Below are positions 25,680 to 34,700 of a DNA stretch of 64,000 nt, piece by piece. The DNA is taken from assembly GCA_964384465.1 (NCBI GenBank), contig CAYLLT010000003.1, forward strand, positions 1 through 64,000, written 5' to 3'. The translations under genes were made by a program, and so were the position numbers. The notes beneath the pieces are model-generated. The model did no database searches, was not told where the DNA came from, and worked only from the letters and a program-made list of their open reading frames with translations. Each line of letters starts with the position of its first letter. Position 1 is the stretch's first letter. The stretch is from CAYLLT01 sp964384465 (GTDB taxonomy: Bacteria; Planctomycetota; Phycisphaerae; UBA1845; PWPN01).

Positions 25680-26048
25680 TTATGCGGTTCGAGAGCCGCG
25701 CGACTTGCCGCCCAGATCCTGTGCAAACAAACGGGTCGCCAGTTCGGAAGGTGTGCATCCGGCCCGGCGAGCCATGCGATAGAGCTTACGCGCCACAGGT
25801 GTGGCGACGGGGACGGTGATTAACCCACGTTCAGGGCGAAGGTCCACCAGCCGCCTGCTACCCTTGAAGATCCCGTCTTCCTCGAAGTATCCCGCGTCGA
25901 TCAGATCCACCGGGTCGTGCTTTCGGTAGTAAGCCGCCTTCACCCGTTCCGAGGCGCTTTCCGGTGGCGGTGACGGAATACGCTTGGTTCGTTTAGCGGC
26001 CACTTTGCTTCCTTCGCTCGCGAAAAAGGACGGCTCGTCTCCGTTCAA
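25680..26048 (-). CDS. Small protein downstream of VapC-like toxin, possible second antitoxin
   Basis: Up to 122 residues with a TTG start at 26048 that overlaps the toxin stop by four bases; a GTG at 26003 preceded by GAAGGA is an equally good start. The N-terminus is basic and disordered-looking; the middle reads VDLIDAGYFEEDGIFKGSRRLVDLRPE and the C-terminus LITVPVATPVARKLYRMARRAGCTPSELATRLFAQDL is a helix-turn-helix-like segment resembling ribbon-helix-helix or CopG-type antitoxins. I do not recognise the family firmly. Its place as third gene of the cassette suggests a regulatory or antitoxin role. Confidence 0.55.
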   Translation of the reverse strand: MNGDEPSFFASEGSKVAAKRTKRIPSPPPESASERVKAAYYRKHDPVDLIDAGYFEEDGIFKGSRRLVDLRPERGLITVPVATPVARKLYRMARRAGCTPSELATRLFAQDLGGKSRGSRTA

Positions 26049-26449
26049 TTCGGTCCGATCGGCAGAAGTTCCAGTCCCTCGACTCGCTCGAACTCGCGCC
26101 GATTGAAGGTGGCCACGGGCAGACCCTGTTCCAATGCGACGCAGGCGATGGCCAAGTCGCGGAAAGCGATCAAAGCATTGCGTCGCTTCAGACGCTCGAC
26201 CTCGTGCGAGATTCGTTTGGCGTCTTCCAACGTGAACGGAAAAACCTTCACATTCTCGAGGAGCTGTTCAACATCGCTGCGTTGCGCCGGCGTTCGATCC
26301 CCATAGAACAATTCTGCCGCCACGATCGCTGATGTGAACAGCAGATGGGGCGCATGATGGATGAGATGGAGAGTGGTCGCAGCCTTGTTCTTCGTTCGGA
26401 GGTGCTCGACGAACAAGCTGCTGTCGATTAAAACTGCGCGGGGTCCCAT
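26045..26449 (-). CDS. VapC-like PIN domain toxin
   Basis: A 134-residue PIN domain ribonuclease. Acidic residues expected for Mg2+ binding are present: VLIDSSLFVEHL (Asp), IVAAELFYGD (Glu), IAFRDLAIACVALEQGLPVATFNRREFERV (Asp, Arg/Glu). VapC toxins cleave tRNA or rRNA. The start at 26449 lies inside the 3' end of the upstream antitoxin gene (22-base overlap), and the stop overlaps the downstream gene by four bases, so three genes are probably translated from one message. Confidence 0.88.
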   Translation of the reverse strand: MGPRAVLIDSSLFVEHLRTKNKAATTLHLIHHAPHLLFTSAIVAAELFYGDRTPAQRSDVEQLLENVKVFPFTLEDAKRISHEVERLKRRNALIAFRDLAIACVALEQGLPVATFNRREFERVEGLELLPIGPN

Positions 26450-26649
26450 TCTGCCCTGATCTTCTCGATGTTCTCACCAAAATCGGGATGATGCCCGACG
26501 TTCATGAGCGCCTGGCCCTGTGCTTCCCACCATTCTTGAATCTCGACGGAGTCCAAGGGGACGCACACTTCGAGTTCGGTTCCGTCCTTGACGGGCGGTT
26601 CGATATCCATGAGCACCGTCTTGCCGAGTTTTTTTCCCTTGAGCGTCAT
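26428..26649 (-). CDS. AF2212/DUF104-like antitoxin
   Basis: A 73-residue protein whose first half, GKKLGKTVLMDIEPPVKDGTELEVCVPLD, has the beta-rich GKxVLxxxEPxxLxDGTxVxV pattern of AF2212-like (DUF104) antitoxins. The second half (EIQEWWEAQGQALMNVGHHPDFGENIEKIRAEW) is helical and could wrap the toxin. It directly precedes and overlaps the VapC-like gene, as expected for an antitoxin. No clear ribosome binding site is visible before 26649. Confidence 0.7.
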   Translation of the reverse strand: MTLKGKKLGKTVLMDIEPPVKDGTELEVCVPLDSVEIQEWWEAQGQALMNVGHHPDFGENIEKIRAEWDPAQF

Positions 26650-26798
26650 AGTCTACTCGCATTATACGGGCGGCGGGTCAATCCCGCCATGCACGTCATT
26701 CGTGCTTGCAGACGACGGCCCCGGTGAGCGCCGGACCCCTCTCGGAGGGACACCGCGTCCGCCGGGTGGGCGGAACGCCGCGTTCGATCTCGATTCGC

Positions 26799-28037
26799 TC
26801 AATACCCGCCGGCGTAGACCAGGTTGCCGAAGTACAGCGTCTGGCCGTTGTCGTAGCACGGATCGTTCGGATCACAATGGAACCCATAGGAGGCCGGCTG
26901 CTTTTTGGCGTCGCGCAGCACGGCGGTCATGATCTGCTGCGGCGTGCCCTTCAGCTTGCCTGAAGCGATGCCCAGCGCGATCGTGCCGGTCACGTGGGGT
27001 GTCGCCATGCTTGTGCCATCATCAAAGGAGTAGGCGCTTCCGAGCCACGTCGAAAGGATGCACTGCCCCGGTGCAGCGATCGTATGGCCGGCATCATCGC
27101 TCCCGACTGTAGTGAAATCGCTCCAGCCGGGGGCATGATCACGATTGAGGTAGTCGCAGGAGCAGGCGCAATAGTCCGGCATCGGGAATGGGTAGTAGGC
27201 TCCGGCGGAAACTCCAGGTTGTCCGTCAATGTCCAAAATTGCGGTCACAGAGAGGACTTCGTTGTAGCCTGCGGGGATCGCGTCGGCAATGTCCAGAGCG
27301 CTGTTGCCTGCGCCGGCGACACAGGTGACACCGGCAGCGACCAGATTGCAAATGGCCATATGCAATGGATCATGGTTCGACCTTCCACAATTCCCATCAT
27401 CCGGACCGGACAGAGAAGAAGCAAAGCCAGCCCAGCTCATATTCGCCACCTTGATGTTGAGCGTACCGGCGTTCGCGGTCACCCAATCTATCCCCGCAAT
27501 AGCCCATGCCCATGTCCCCGTACGTTTGGAATCGAGAACCTTGACCGCATAGAGCCGTGCTCCTGGTGCAATACCAACCACACCGAAACCGTTATCCCGC
27601 CCCGCCGCGATTCCTGCCACGTGCGTCCCATGCCCCGCACCGTCGTCAAAATGGCCGTTCGTGGGATCAACGAAATCCGCACCGCCCACAACATTCAGAA
27701 TAGGATGGTCCACTTGGATGCCAGTGTCGATTATGGCGATGGCGACATTGGCGACGCTTCCTTGGCCATCACCGGAGATCGTACTGCTCTTGTCGGCCTC
27801 GATGCGGTTGATGCCCGTCGGCAGAACCTGGTGCTGCGAGAGATACTTGATTGTCGCCGCGTCAAGGACGTGACCGACATTGTTGTTGCCGTCCACTCGC
27901 ACCACGCCGTCGTCAGCGACGTACTGCACGCGCGCGTCGGCTTTGATGGCGGCGAGCTTCTCATACCCGGCTCCTTCTGGTAGCGGATTGGAAATGACCC
28001 CCTGTACACAACCTACTCGATGATTGGTTTTTGTCAA
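26799..28037 (-). CDS. Subtilisin-like S8 serine protease, apparently lacking its signal peptide
   Basis: A 412-residue S8 peptidase with the catalytic triad at about Asp104 (AIIDTGIQVDHP), His139 (GAGHGTHVAGIAAG) and Ser342 (DDGTSMATPHVTG). The N-terminus retains only the end of an I9-like propeptide (KLAAIKADARVQYVADDGVVRV). The family is normally exported, yet the protein begins MTKTNHRVGCVQG with no signal sequence, so the true 5' end may be lost or frameshifted. Cys-rich insertions (PDYCACSCDYLNRD, CDPNDPCYDN) may form disulphides. The region above the start is unusually AT-rich. Confidence 0.85.
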   Translation of the reverse strand: MTKTNHRVGCVQGVISNPLPEGAGYEKLAAIKADARVQYVADDGVVRVDGNNNVGHVLDAATIKYLSQHQVLPTGINRIEADKSSTISGDGQGSVANVAIAIIDTGIQVDHPILNVVGGADFVDPTNGHFDDGAGHGTHVAGIAAGRDNGFGVVGIAPGARLYAVKVLDSKRTGTWAWAIAGIDWVTANAGTLNIKVANMSWAGFASSLSGPDDGNCGRSNHDPLHMAICNLVAAGVTCVAGAGNSALDIADAIPAGYNEVLSVTAILDIDGQPGVSAGAYYPFPMPDYCACSCDYLNRDHAPGWSDFTTVGSDDAGHTIAAPGQCILSTWLGSAYSFDDGTSMATPHVTGTIALGIASGKLKGTPQQIMTAVLRDAKKQPASYGFHCDPNDPCYDNGQTLYFGNLVYAGGY

Positions 28038-28201
28038 GCTTTATTTTTGAAAAGATTGGCATTCCCCTTGGCATATTGGTGTGATGGCGGTTTATCCCTC
28101 CTCGGTTGGATTGCGGGCAATGGCGGCTCTGCATTGTATGGGTTTTTGGCAGGCTCATCGTTCTTCGATATCATGCGTCCTAAGTTCGGGAGTTTTAGAG
28201 C

Positions 28202-31200
28202 ATGTCGGTACGCTTTGTTGTCGGCCGGGCGGGCAGCGGGAAGACGTGGCGCTGTCTGGAGTCGATCCGCGCGCGGCTGCGCGAGAATCCCGCCGAGGGG
28301 AACAAGCTCCTGCTACTGGTGCCCGAGCAGGCGAGCTTCCAGATGGAGCGGGCGCTGATCGAGACGCCGGACATCCCCGGCTTTACGCGCTGCGAAGTAC
28401 TCAGCTTTCAGCGGCTGGCGTACCGGATTTTTTCGGAGACCGGCTCAGGGAGCCGAAAACAAGGATTGTCCGAGCCGCGACCGTCAGGGAGCGGTCCGCT
28501 TCCTCACGGTCGCGGCTCGGAGAACACCGATCAGACCATTGGCTCGCTCGGCCGGCTCATGGTGATCCGTCGTCTGATCCGCCGCGAAAAAAGTGCATTA
28601 CGTCTGCTCGAGCGCGTCGCGGACAAGCCCGGCCTGGTAAAACAGGTGGCCGGCACGATAGAAGAGTTGATGCGCGAACGGGTGGACCCGGCCAAGCTCG
28701 CCGATCTGGCCGAGCGGCAGCGGCAGTCCAATCCACTGGCGTCGGCCCGCATCGCCGACATCACGCGCCTGTATTTGGCCTATCTCGATTATCTAATCGA
28801 TGACCGACTCGATCCTGCTCAGTATCTGAACCTTGCCGCCGAACGGCTTTCCGGCTGCTTGTGGTTGCGCGGCGCTGAGGTCTGGGTGGACGGCTTTGCC
28901 GGCTTCACTACGCAGGAATACGAATTGCTGACTCGGCTGGCCGGTTATGCCCGCTCGATTAACATCACGTTGCTGCTCGATCCCGGTGCTTCGGCGATTG
29001 ATCGGCAGAATAATCCGCTACAGAGTTATTCGCTGTTTGCGCGGACGGAACGAACGCTGGTGCGCCTGCGGAATGACCTGCACGCGGCGGGAATTGAATT
29101 CGCTGAACCGGTGCGTTTGCCGGAGTCCCGGTTCAAAGCACCAGATCTCATTCGACTCGAAACGCATCTCTTCTCCGGCATAAGTGGGAACAGGGAACAG
29201 GAGGGCGTCTCCTCCGTCAGCATACACGAGTTGCCCGATCGACGCGCGGAAGTCGATGCCGCCATCGCCGAAATCAAGCGGCTCACGCGCGAAGGGTCGC
29301 CGCCGATGCGCTACCGGGACATCGCGATCATCGTGCGCGACCTCGCGCCGTACCATGATTTGATCTCCGCCGCGATGCGTGCGCACGGCATCCCGTGCTT
29401 TATTGACCGTCGGCAACCCACGACGCACCACCCGCTGATCGAGCTGGTGCGCAGCCTGCTGCTGATCGCCACAGACGATTGCCGGCTCGATTCGGTCCGG
29501 CTCACGCTCAAGACGGGTTTGCTGCCGCTGAGCGCGGACGACGCCGATCTGCTGGAGAACTATTTACTGGCGCACGGCATTCAGGGCCGCGAATCGTTCG
29601 GCCGGCCGTGGTCGTACACTCGGTTCTTCCGCCATAAACCGGAAGAAGGCGGGCTGACCGAAGCACAGCAGCTTCTGCTCCGGCGGATCAATCTGATCCG
29701 CGAGGGATGGCTGTCCGCCGTCGGATCGTGGCTTGACGCCGCCGATCAGCATGAGGCGCCGGGCCGAACCTGGGCCGAGTCGCTGTACGGATGCCTCGAA
29801 GCCATGAACGTCGGCGGTCGCTTGCAGCAGTGGGCCGATGAAGCCGAAGCCGATGGCCGGGCCGAGGAGGCCGACGCCCATCGGCAGGTCTGGCTCGATT
29901 TCATCGAGCTGCTCGATGAGTTCGTCCGCGCGCTGGGCACCGAGCCGATGCGCGTGCGGGAATTCCGCGAGACGATGGAGGCCGCGCTGGCGGAATTCAA
30001 TCTCGGCCTCGCTCCGCCGACGCTCGACCAGGTGCTGGTGGGGGGAATCGAGCGAAGCCGTCATCCGAACATTCGCGCCGCCCTCGTGCTGGGTTTTGAC
30101 GAATCGCATTTCCCGATGAAGCGTTCTGAGGATCCACTGCTCGGCGATGCCGAACGCGAATCGCTCGAATCGGCAGGCGTGGAGATCGGCCCGTCGCGTC
30201 GCCAGCAATTGCTCGACGAACGCATGCTGGCCTACATCGCGCTCACGCGGGCGGGCGAACGATTGTGGATCAGCTTTCCGCGATCCGATGCCGACGGCAA
30301 ACCGCTCCAGCCGTCGCCGTACCTGGCGGACATTCTGGCGGCGCTGCCGGATTTGCAAGTGCGCAAGTGGGGCGATCCGCGAGCGGAACGCAAGCCCGAG
30401 TGGCTGACGCGCCCGGGCGAATTGGCCGGACGACTGGCGGGGGAATTTCGCGCTCGTCCCGTTGTGGATCAGGATCGCGAACCGGCTCTGCGGGCGACGT
30501 GGAACACGCTCTACGATGTGGCCCGCGGGAACGCGGACTGGCGGCGGACGCTCACGCGATCGCTGGCGGGATTGAAATACTGCAACGCGGCCGAACTCGC
30601 GCCGGGGATGATGGCTCGTGCGATTGCCACGCCGTTCGTGGCCAGCGTCAGCCGGCTCGAACGCTTCGCCGCCTGCCCGTTCGCGCATTTCGTTGAATAC
30701 ACGCTGGGCCTGGAGCCGCGCGTGGAGGCGGATCTGGCCGACGTCGATCTCGGCACGCTCTGTCACGCCGTCCTCGAAAAGTTTGTTCACGAGCTGGCCA
30801 CGAGCGCGGAGGGCCTGGACAAGCTCGAAGACGACGATATCGCCGAGCGCATCGACCGCATCGCCGGACAGATCGTGCCGCAGTTGTCGCAGGAAATGAT
30901 GCTGGGCGAGCACCGTAATGCCTATCTGTTCGACCGCAGCCGCGGGCATCTGCGGCGGGTGGTTCGCTGGCAGCGGGATGCCGCCCGCGTGGGCCGGTTC
31001 CGGCCACGAGCGGTGGAGTATCCTTTCGGTTTCACCGGCCGGCCGGGAGCGCCGCTGAAACTGGTCACGCCCGGCGGGCGCACCATTCTGCTCCGTGGAA
31101 AAATCGATCGCGTCGATGTCGCCGAACTCGGCGAAGAGCTGCTCGGCGCGGTGATCGACTACAAGCGCACGACGACCCGCAAACTTGACCTCACGCAGGT

Positions 31201-31744
31201 GTTCCACGGCCTCGCCTTGCAACTCGTCGGCTACATGCTGGCGATTCAGCAGTCGGGCGAGTCGCTCACCGGCCGGCCGATCCGCCCGGTGGCGGCGTTT
31301 TATTTGCCGTTGCTGGAGCCGTACCAGTCCGTTTCGCACCCCAGCAAAGAGAAAACCGTGAGTTACCAGTGGCGCGGCATCGCCGATGCCGGCGCGCTGG
31401 AAACCTTGGACAACACGGTGCAGCCGGGCGGTAAGTCAAAATACCTTTCAGCGAGATTAACCAGGGATGGCCAGCCTTATGGTAATAGCGACCTGGCACA
31501 GCGAGCACAGCTCGCCGACCTGATGGCTCACGTCGGGCGGCGAATGGGCGAATTGGCTGATTCCATCCTCGACGGGAACATCGCCGTCGATCCGTATCGT
31601 CTCCGCCGGCAGATGCCGTGCGCCTACTGCGAATATCGCGCGGTCTGCCGCTACGAGATTGAAACCCAGCCGCCCAAGACGCTCGAAATTCTGGATAAAC
31701 CGGAAGTCTTTCGCCGGATCGCCCCGGAGAAGCCCGATGCCTGA
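28202..31744 (+). CDS. addB: AddB, helicase-nuclease subunit of AddAB
   Basis: A 1180-residue protein, about the length of Bacillus AddB (1166). It begins with Walker A GRAGSGKT (residues 8-15) and LLLLVPEQASFQMERALI. The C-terminal nuclease has the PD-(D/E)xK core LLGAVIDYKRTTTRKLDL, flanked by the Fe-S cluster Cys residues: FAACPFAHFVEYTLGLE and CAYCEYRAVC (C-x2-C-x5-C). AddAB unwinds and trims double-strand breaks before RecA loading. Residues about 80-109 (SEPRPSGSGPLPHGRGSE) are an in-frame palindromic repeat not found in the family. The stop overlaps addA by eight bases. Confidence 0.92.
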   Translation: MSVRFVVGRAGSGKTWRCLESIRARLRENPAEGNKLLLLVPEQASFQMERALIETPDIPGFTRCEVLSFQRLAYRIFSETGSGSRKQGLSEPRPSGSGPLPHGRGSENTDQTIGSLGRLMVIRRLIRREKSALRLLERVADKPGLVKQVAGTIEELMRERVDPAKLADLAERQRQSNPLASARIADITRLYLAYLDYLIDDRLDPAQYLNLAAERLSGCLWLRGAEVWVDGFAGFTTQEYELLTRLAGYARSINITLLLDPGASAIDRQNNPLQSYSLFARTERTLVRLRNDLHAAGIEFAEPVRLPESRFKAPDLIRLETHLFSGISGNREQEGVSSVSIHELPDRRAEVDAAIAEIKRLTREGSPPMRYRDIAIIVRDLAPYHDLISAAMRAHGIPCFIDRRQPTTHHPLIELVRSLLLIATDDCRLDSVRLTLKTGLLPLSADDADLLENYLLAHGIQGRESFGRPWSYTRFFRHKPEEGGLTEAQQLLLRRINLIREGWLSAVGSWLDAADQHEAPGRTWAESLYGCLEAMNVGGRLQQWADEAEADGRAEEADAHRQVWLDFIELLDEFVRALGTEPMRVREFRETMEAALAEFNLGLAPPTLDQVLVGGIERSRHPNIRAALVLGFDESHFPMKRSEDPLLGDAERESLESAGVEIGPSRRQQLLDERMLAYIALTRAGERLWISFPRSDADGKPLQPSPYLADILAALPDLQVRKWGDPRAERKPEWLTRPGELAGRLAGEFRARPVVDQDREPALRATWNTLYDVARGNADWRRTLTRSLAGLKYCNAAELAPGMMARAIATPFVASVSRLERFAACPFAHFVEYTLGLEPRVEADLADVDLGTLCHAVLEKFVHELATSAEGLDKLEDDDIAERIDRIAGQIVPQLSQEMMLGEHRNAYLFDRSRGHLRRVVRWQRDAARVGRFRPRAVEYPFGFTGRPGAPLKLVTPGGRTILLRGKIDRVDVAELGEELLGAVIDYKRTTTRKLDLTQVFHGLALQLVGYMLAIQQSGESLTGRPIRPVAAFYLPLLEPYQSVSHPSKEKTVSYQWRGIADAGALETLDNTVQPGGKSKYLSARLTRDGQPYGNSDLAQRAQLADLMAHVGRRMGELADSILDGNIAVDPYRLRRQMPCAYCEYRAVCRYEIETQPPKTLEILDKPEVFRRIAPEKPDA
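28470..28520. repeat. Palindromic dispersed repeat inserted in frame in addB
   Basis: Perfect 15-bp arms CCGAGCCGCGACCGT (28470-28484) and its reverse complement (28506-28520) flank a 21-base centre containing CAGGGAGCGG. A small hairpin 28441-28455 (CGGCT/AGCCG) precedes it. Translated, it gives PRPSGSGPLPHGRGSE, which I recall as a recurrent insert peptide in planctomycete proteins. A degenerate copy lies at 42112-42167. Confidence 0.9.
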
Positions 31745-34700
31745 GCGACTCGGCCATCTGAATGACGCGCAGCGCGAGGCGGTCACCACACTGGGGCGGA
31801 GCCTCCTCGTCTCCGCCGCCGCGGGCTCGGGCAAGACGACGGTTCTGGCCGAGCGCTGTGCGGCCCTGGTCTGCGATCCCCCGACCGCGAAGCGATGCCG
31901 CATCGACGAGCTGCTGGTGGTGACGTTCACCGATGCCGCCGCCGGTGAAATGAAGTCGCGTATCGGCGCCGCCATTCGCAAGCGCCTTCAGGATTCGCCG
32001 CGCGACGAGCATCTCCGGCAGCAGTTGTACCTCCTGGACAGCGCCAACATTTCCACGATTCACTCGTTCTGCCGAACGCTCATCCAGCGATGGTTCCCGC
32101 AGGCGCAGGTTGATCCACAGGCCGCCGTCCTGAGCGGCGATGAAGCGGCACTTCTCCGCGAAGAAGTGCTGGACGCATTGTTCGTCGAGCTGTACGGCAG
32201 CGAGTCGCCGCTGAGCGGGGCATTTCAGACGTTGGTCGATGATTACGGAGCGGGAAACGATTATGCGGTCGGCCGCGTGGTCCTTCAGCTACACGATTTT
32301 GTGAACAGCCTGCCCGATCCCGAAGGTTGGCTGGAAGCGGCCGTGCAGCGGGTGGACCCGGCGGCGCGTGGGGGCCTGCTCGCGGAGATCGATGACATTC
32401 AGCGGGCACGATTGAGCGAGGAACTCGCGCTCCAGATCGAATACTGCCGCCACGCCGCCGCGACGATCCGCCGATGCTGGCCGATCGCCGCCATGCACGC
32501 CGATGCCATCGACGAGCACGTCGCGAATCTGGAACACTGGCATAAGGATCTGTCTCGCGGCAAGAGCGACATCTGCGAACAGGTACGAGGCGAGATCGCG
32601 GGGTTCGCGTTCGACCGCGCTGAGGCCCGCCCGCGCGGCCTGTCCGATGCTGACAAGGCGATTTTCGATGCCGCCAAGGCCGTGCGCGATCGCACGAAGG
32701 AGCTGTTCAAAAGCCGCCTTCAGGAGGGCGTGTGCGCATTCACGCACGACGAATACCGTGACGGCCTGGCCCGGATCGCGCCGTACATCCGCACGCTCGC
32801 GCAGCTCGTCGGCGAATTCGAGAAACGGTATCAGGCCGCCAAGGCGGAGCAGGCCGCCGTCGATTTCAACGACTTGCAGCGGTGTGCGTATCGGCTGCTG
32901 ACCGACGGCTCACCTGATCGCCCGTCCGAGATCGCCCGCCAGTTGCAGCAGCAATACCGGCACGTGCTGGTGGATGAGTTTCAGGATGTCGATCCGCTCC
33001 AAGAGGCGATCCTGCGGCTGGTGAGCCGCGAGTCGGCCGATCCGCCGGAGGGGAATCTGTTCACCGTCGGCGACATCAAGCAGAGCATCTACCGTTTTCG
33101 ACTCGCCGAGCCGGGGCTTTTCAGCCGGCGCAGCGATCAATTTGATAATGACAAATCGCCGTTCGGAAAGCTGATCCACCTTCAGCAGAATTTCCGCAGC
33201 CGCGGGAGCATCATCGACGCGATCAACACGCTGTTCCGCACGCTGATGAGCCGCTCGTTCGGCGGCAGCGATTATGATGACCGTGCCGCACTCCATGCGG
33301 CCGCTCGCTATCCTGAGACCGGCCCCGGCCCGATGTTCGACAAACCCGCCGTCGAGCTGCATCTGCTGGAACCGGTCACGCAGCAGACGGCGCGCGACGA
33401 AGATGACGAGGAAACCAGCGCGTCGAACGGCGAAGAACTTGAAGGCATCGAGCGTGAAGCCTATCTGATCGGCCGGCGGATTCAGCAGTGGATGGGCGAC
33501 AACCCGCAGCGGCACCGCTGGCACGTGGCCGGGAAAGCGAAGAATCCCGGCGACGTGCCCGACGCGCGGCCGATCGAGTATCGCGACATCGTGATCCTGC
33601 TGCGTTCATTGCCGCACAAGGCCGGACCCATCGCCGACGTGCTGCGCCGCATGGACATTCCCGTCCGGCTCGAACGCGACCAGGCGGGCATGGACTGCAC
33701 CGAGTTTCGCGATGTCGTCAATCTGCTCCACCTGCTCGACAATCGCCAGCAGGATTTGCCGATGGCGGCCGTGCTGCGCTCACCGATCCTCGGCCGGCGG
33801 TTCAGCGAGACCGAACTGCTGGAAATCCGGCTGTTCGACAAGTCAGTTCCGTTTTATGACGCCGTGTCGAAGTATACGAGTCGTGGGCTGGAGGGCGATC
33901 TGCGCGATCGGCTCATGCTGGTCCTCACGACGCTCGATCGTTACCGCACGCGCATTCAGCGCGCTCCCGTGGCTGATGTGCTGTGGGAGATTTACGAAGA
34001 GCACGACTATCTTGCCTATGTGTCAGGCTTGCCCGACGGCATGCGGCGGCGCGATCATCTGCTCCAGTTGCACGAGATGGCCCGTCAGTTCGGCCGTTTC
34101 GCCCGGCAGGGCCTGCGGCGGTTCCTGCGCTTCGTCGAAGACATGGTCGAACGCGACCGGCCATCACAGCAGCCGACCGCCGGCGCTGACGAGAACGTCG
34201 TCCGCATCATGACGATTCATGCCGCCAAGGGACTGGAGTTTCCGGTCGTATTTCTGGCCGATCTCCAGAAGGCGTTCAACCTCACGGACGTTCGCGGCAC
34301 CGTGTTGCTCGATCGGAAGTTCGGCATCGCCATGCGGGCGGCCGACCCAGAGCGGCGAATTATGTATCCGACGTTGATCCACCAGTTGGCCGCCGACCAT
34401 GCCCGGCGTGAGGATCTCTCCGAAGAATTGCGCGTGCTTTACGTCGCCCTCACGCGGGCCCGCGAACATCTGGTGCTCGTCGGGCGAGTCTCGCCGGACC
34501 GGATCGCCGCGTATCAGAGCGGGGCCGAACCCGCGAATCAGCGCGCGAAAGGGTCACCGCCGCAACTGCCCCGGCTTCAACTCGAAACGGCGTCAAACAT
34601 GCTCGACTGGATTCTGCCGGCGATTGGCGCCGCCCCCGCGGGAACCGTGCAATGGCCGGGGGAAAAACGCGCCGCAGACGATCCCGCACTTTTCAAGGTT

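Noticed and set aside
29564..31339. Minus-strand open frame of 591 codons
   Set aside because: It lies entirely antisense to addB, which has clear motifs; the product has no recognisable domain.
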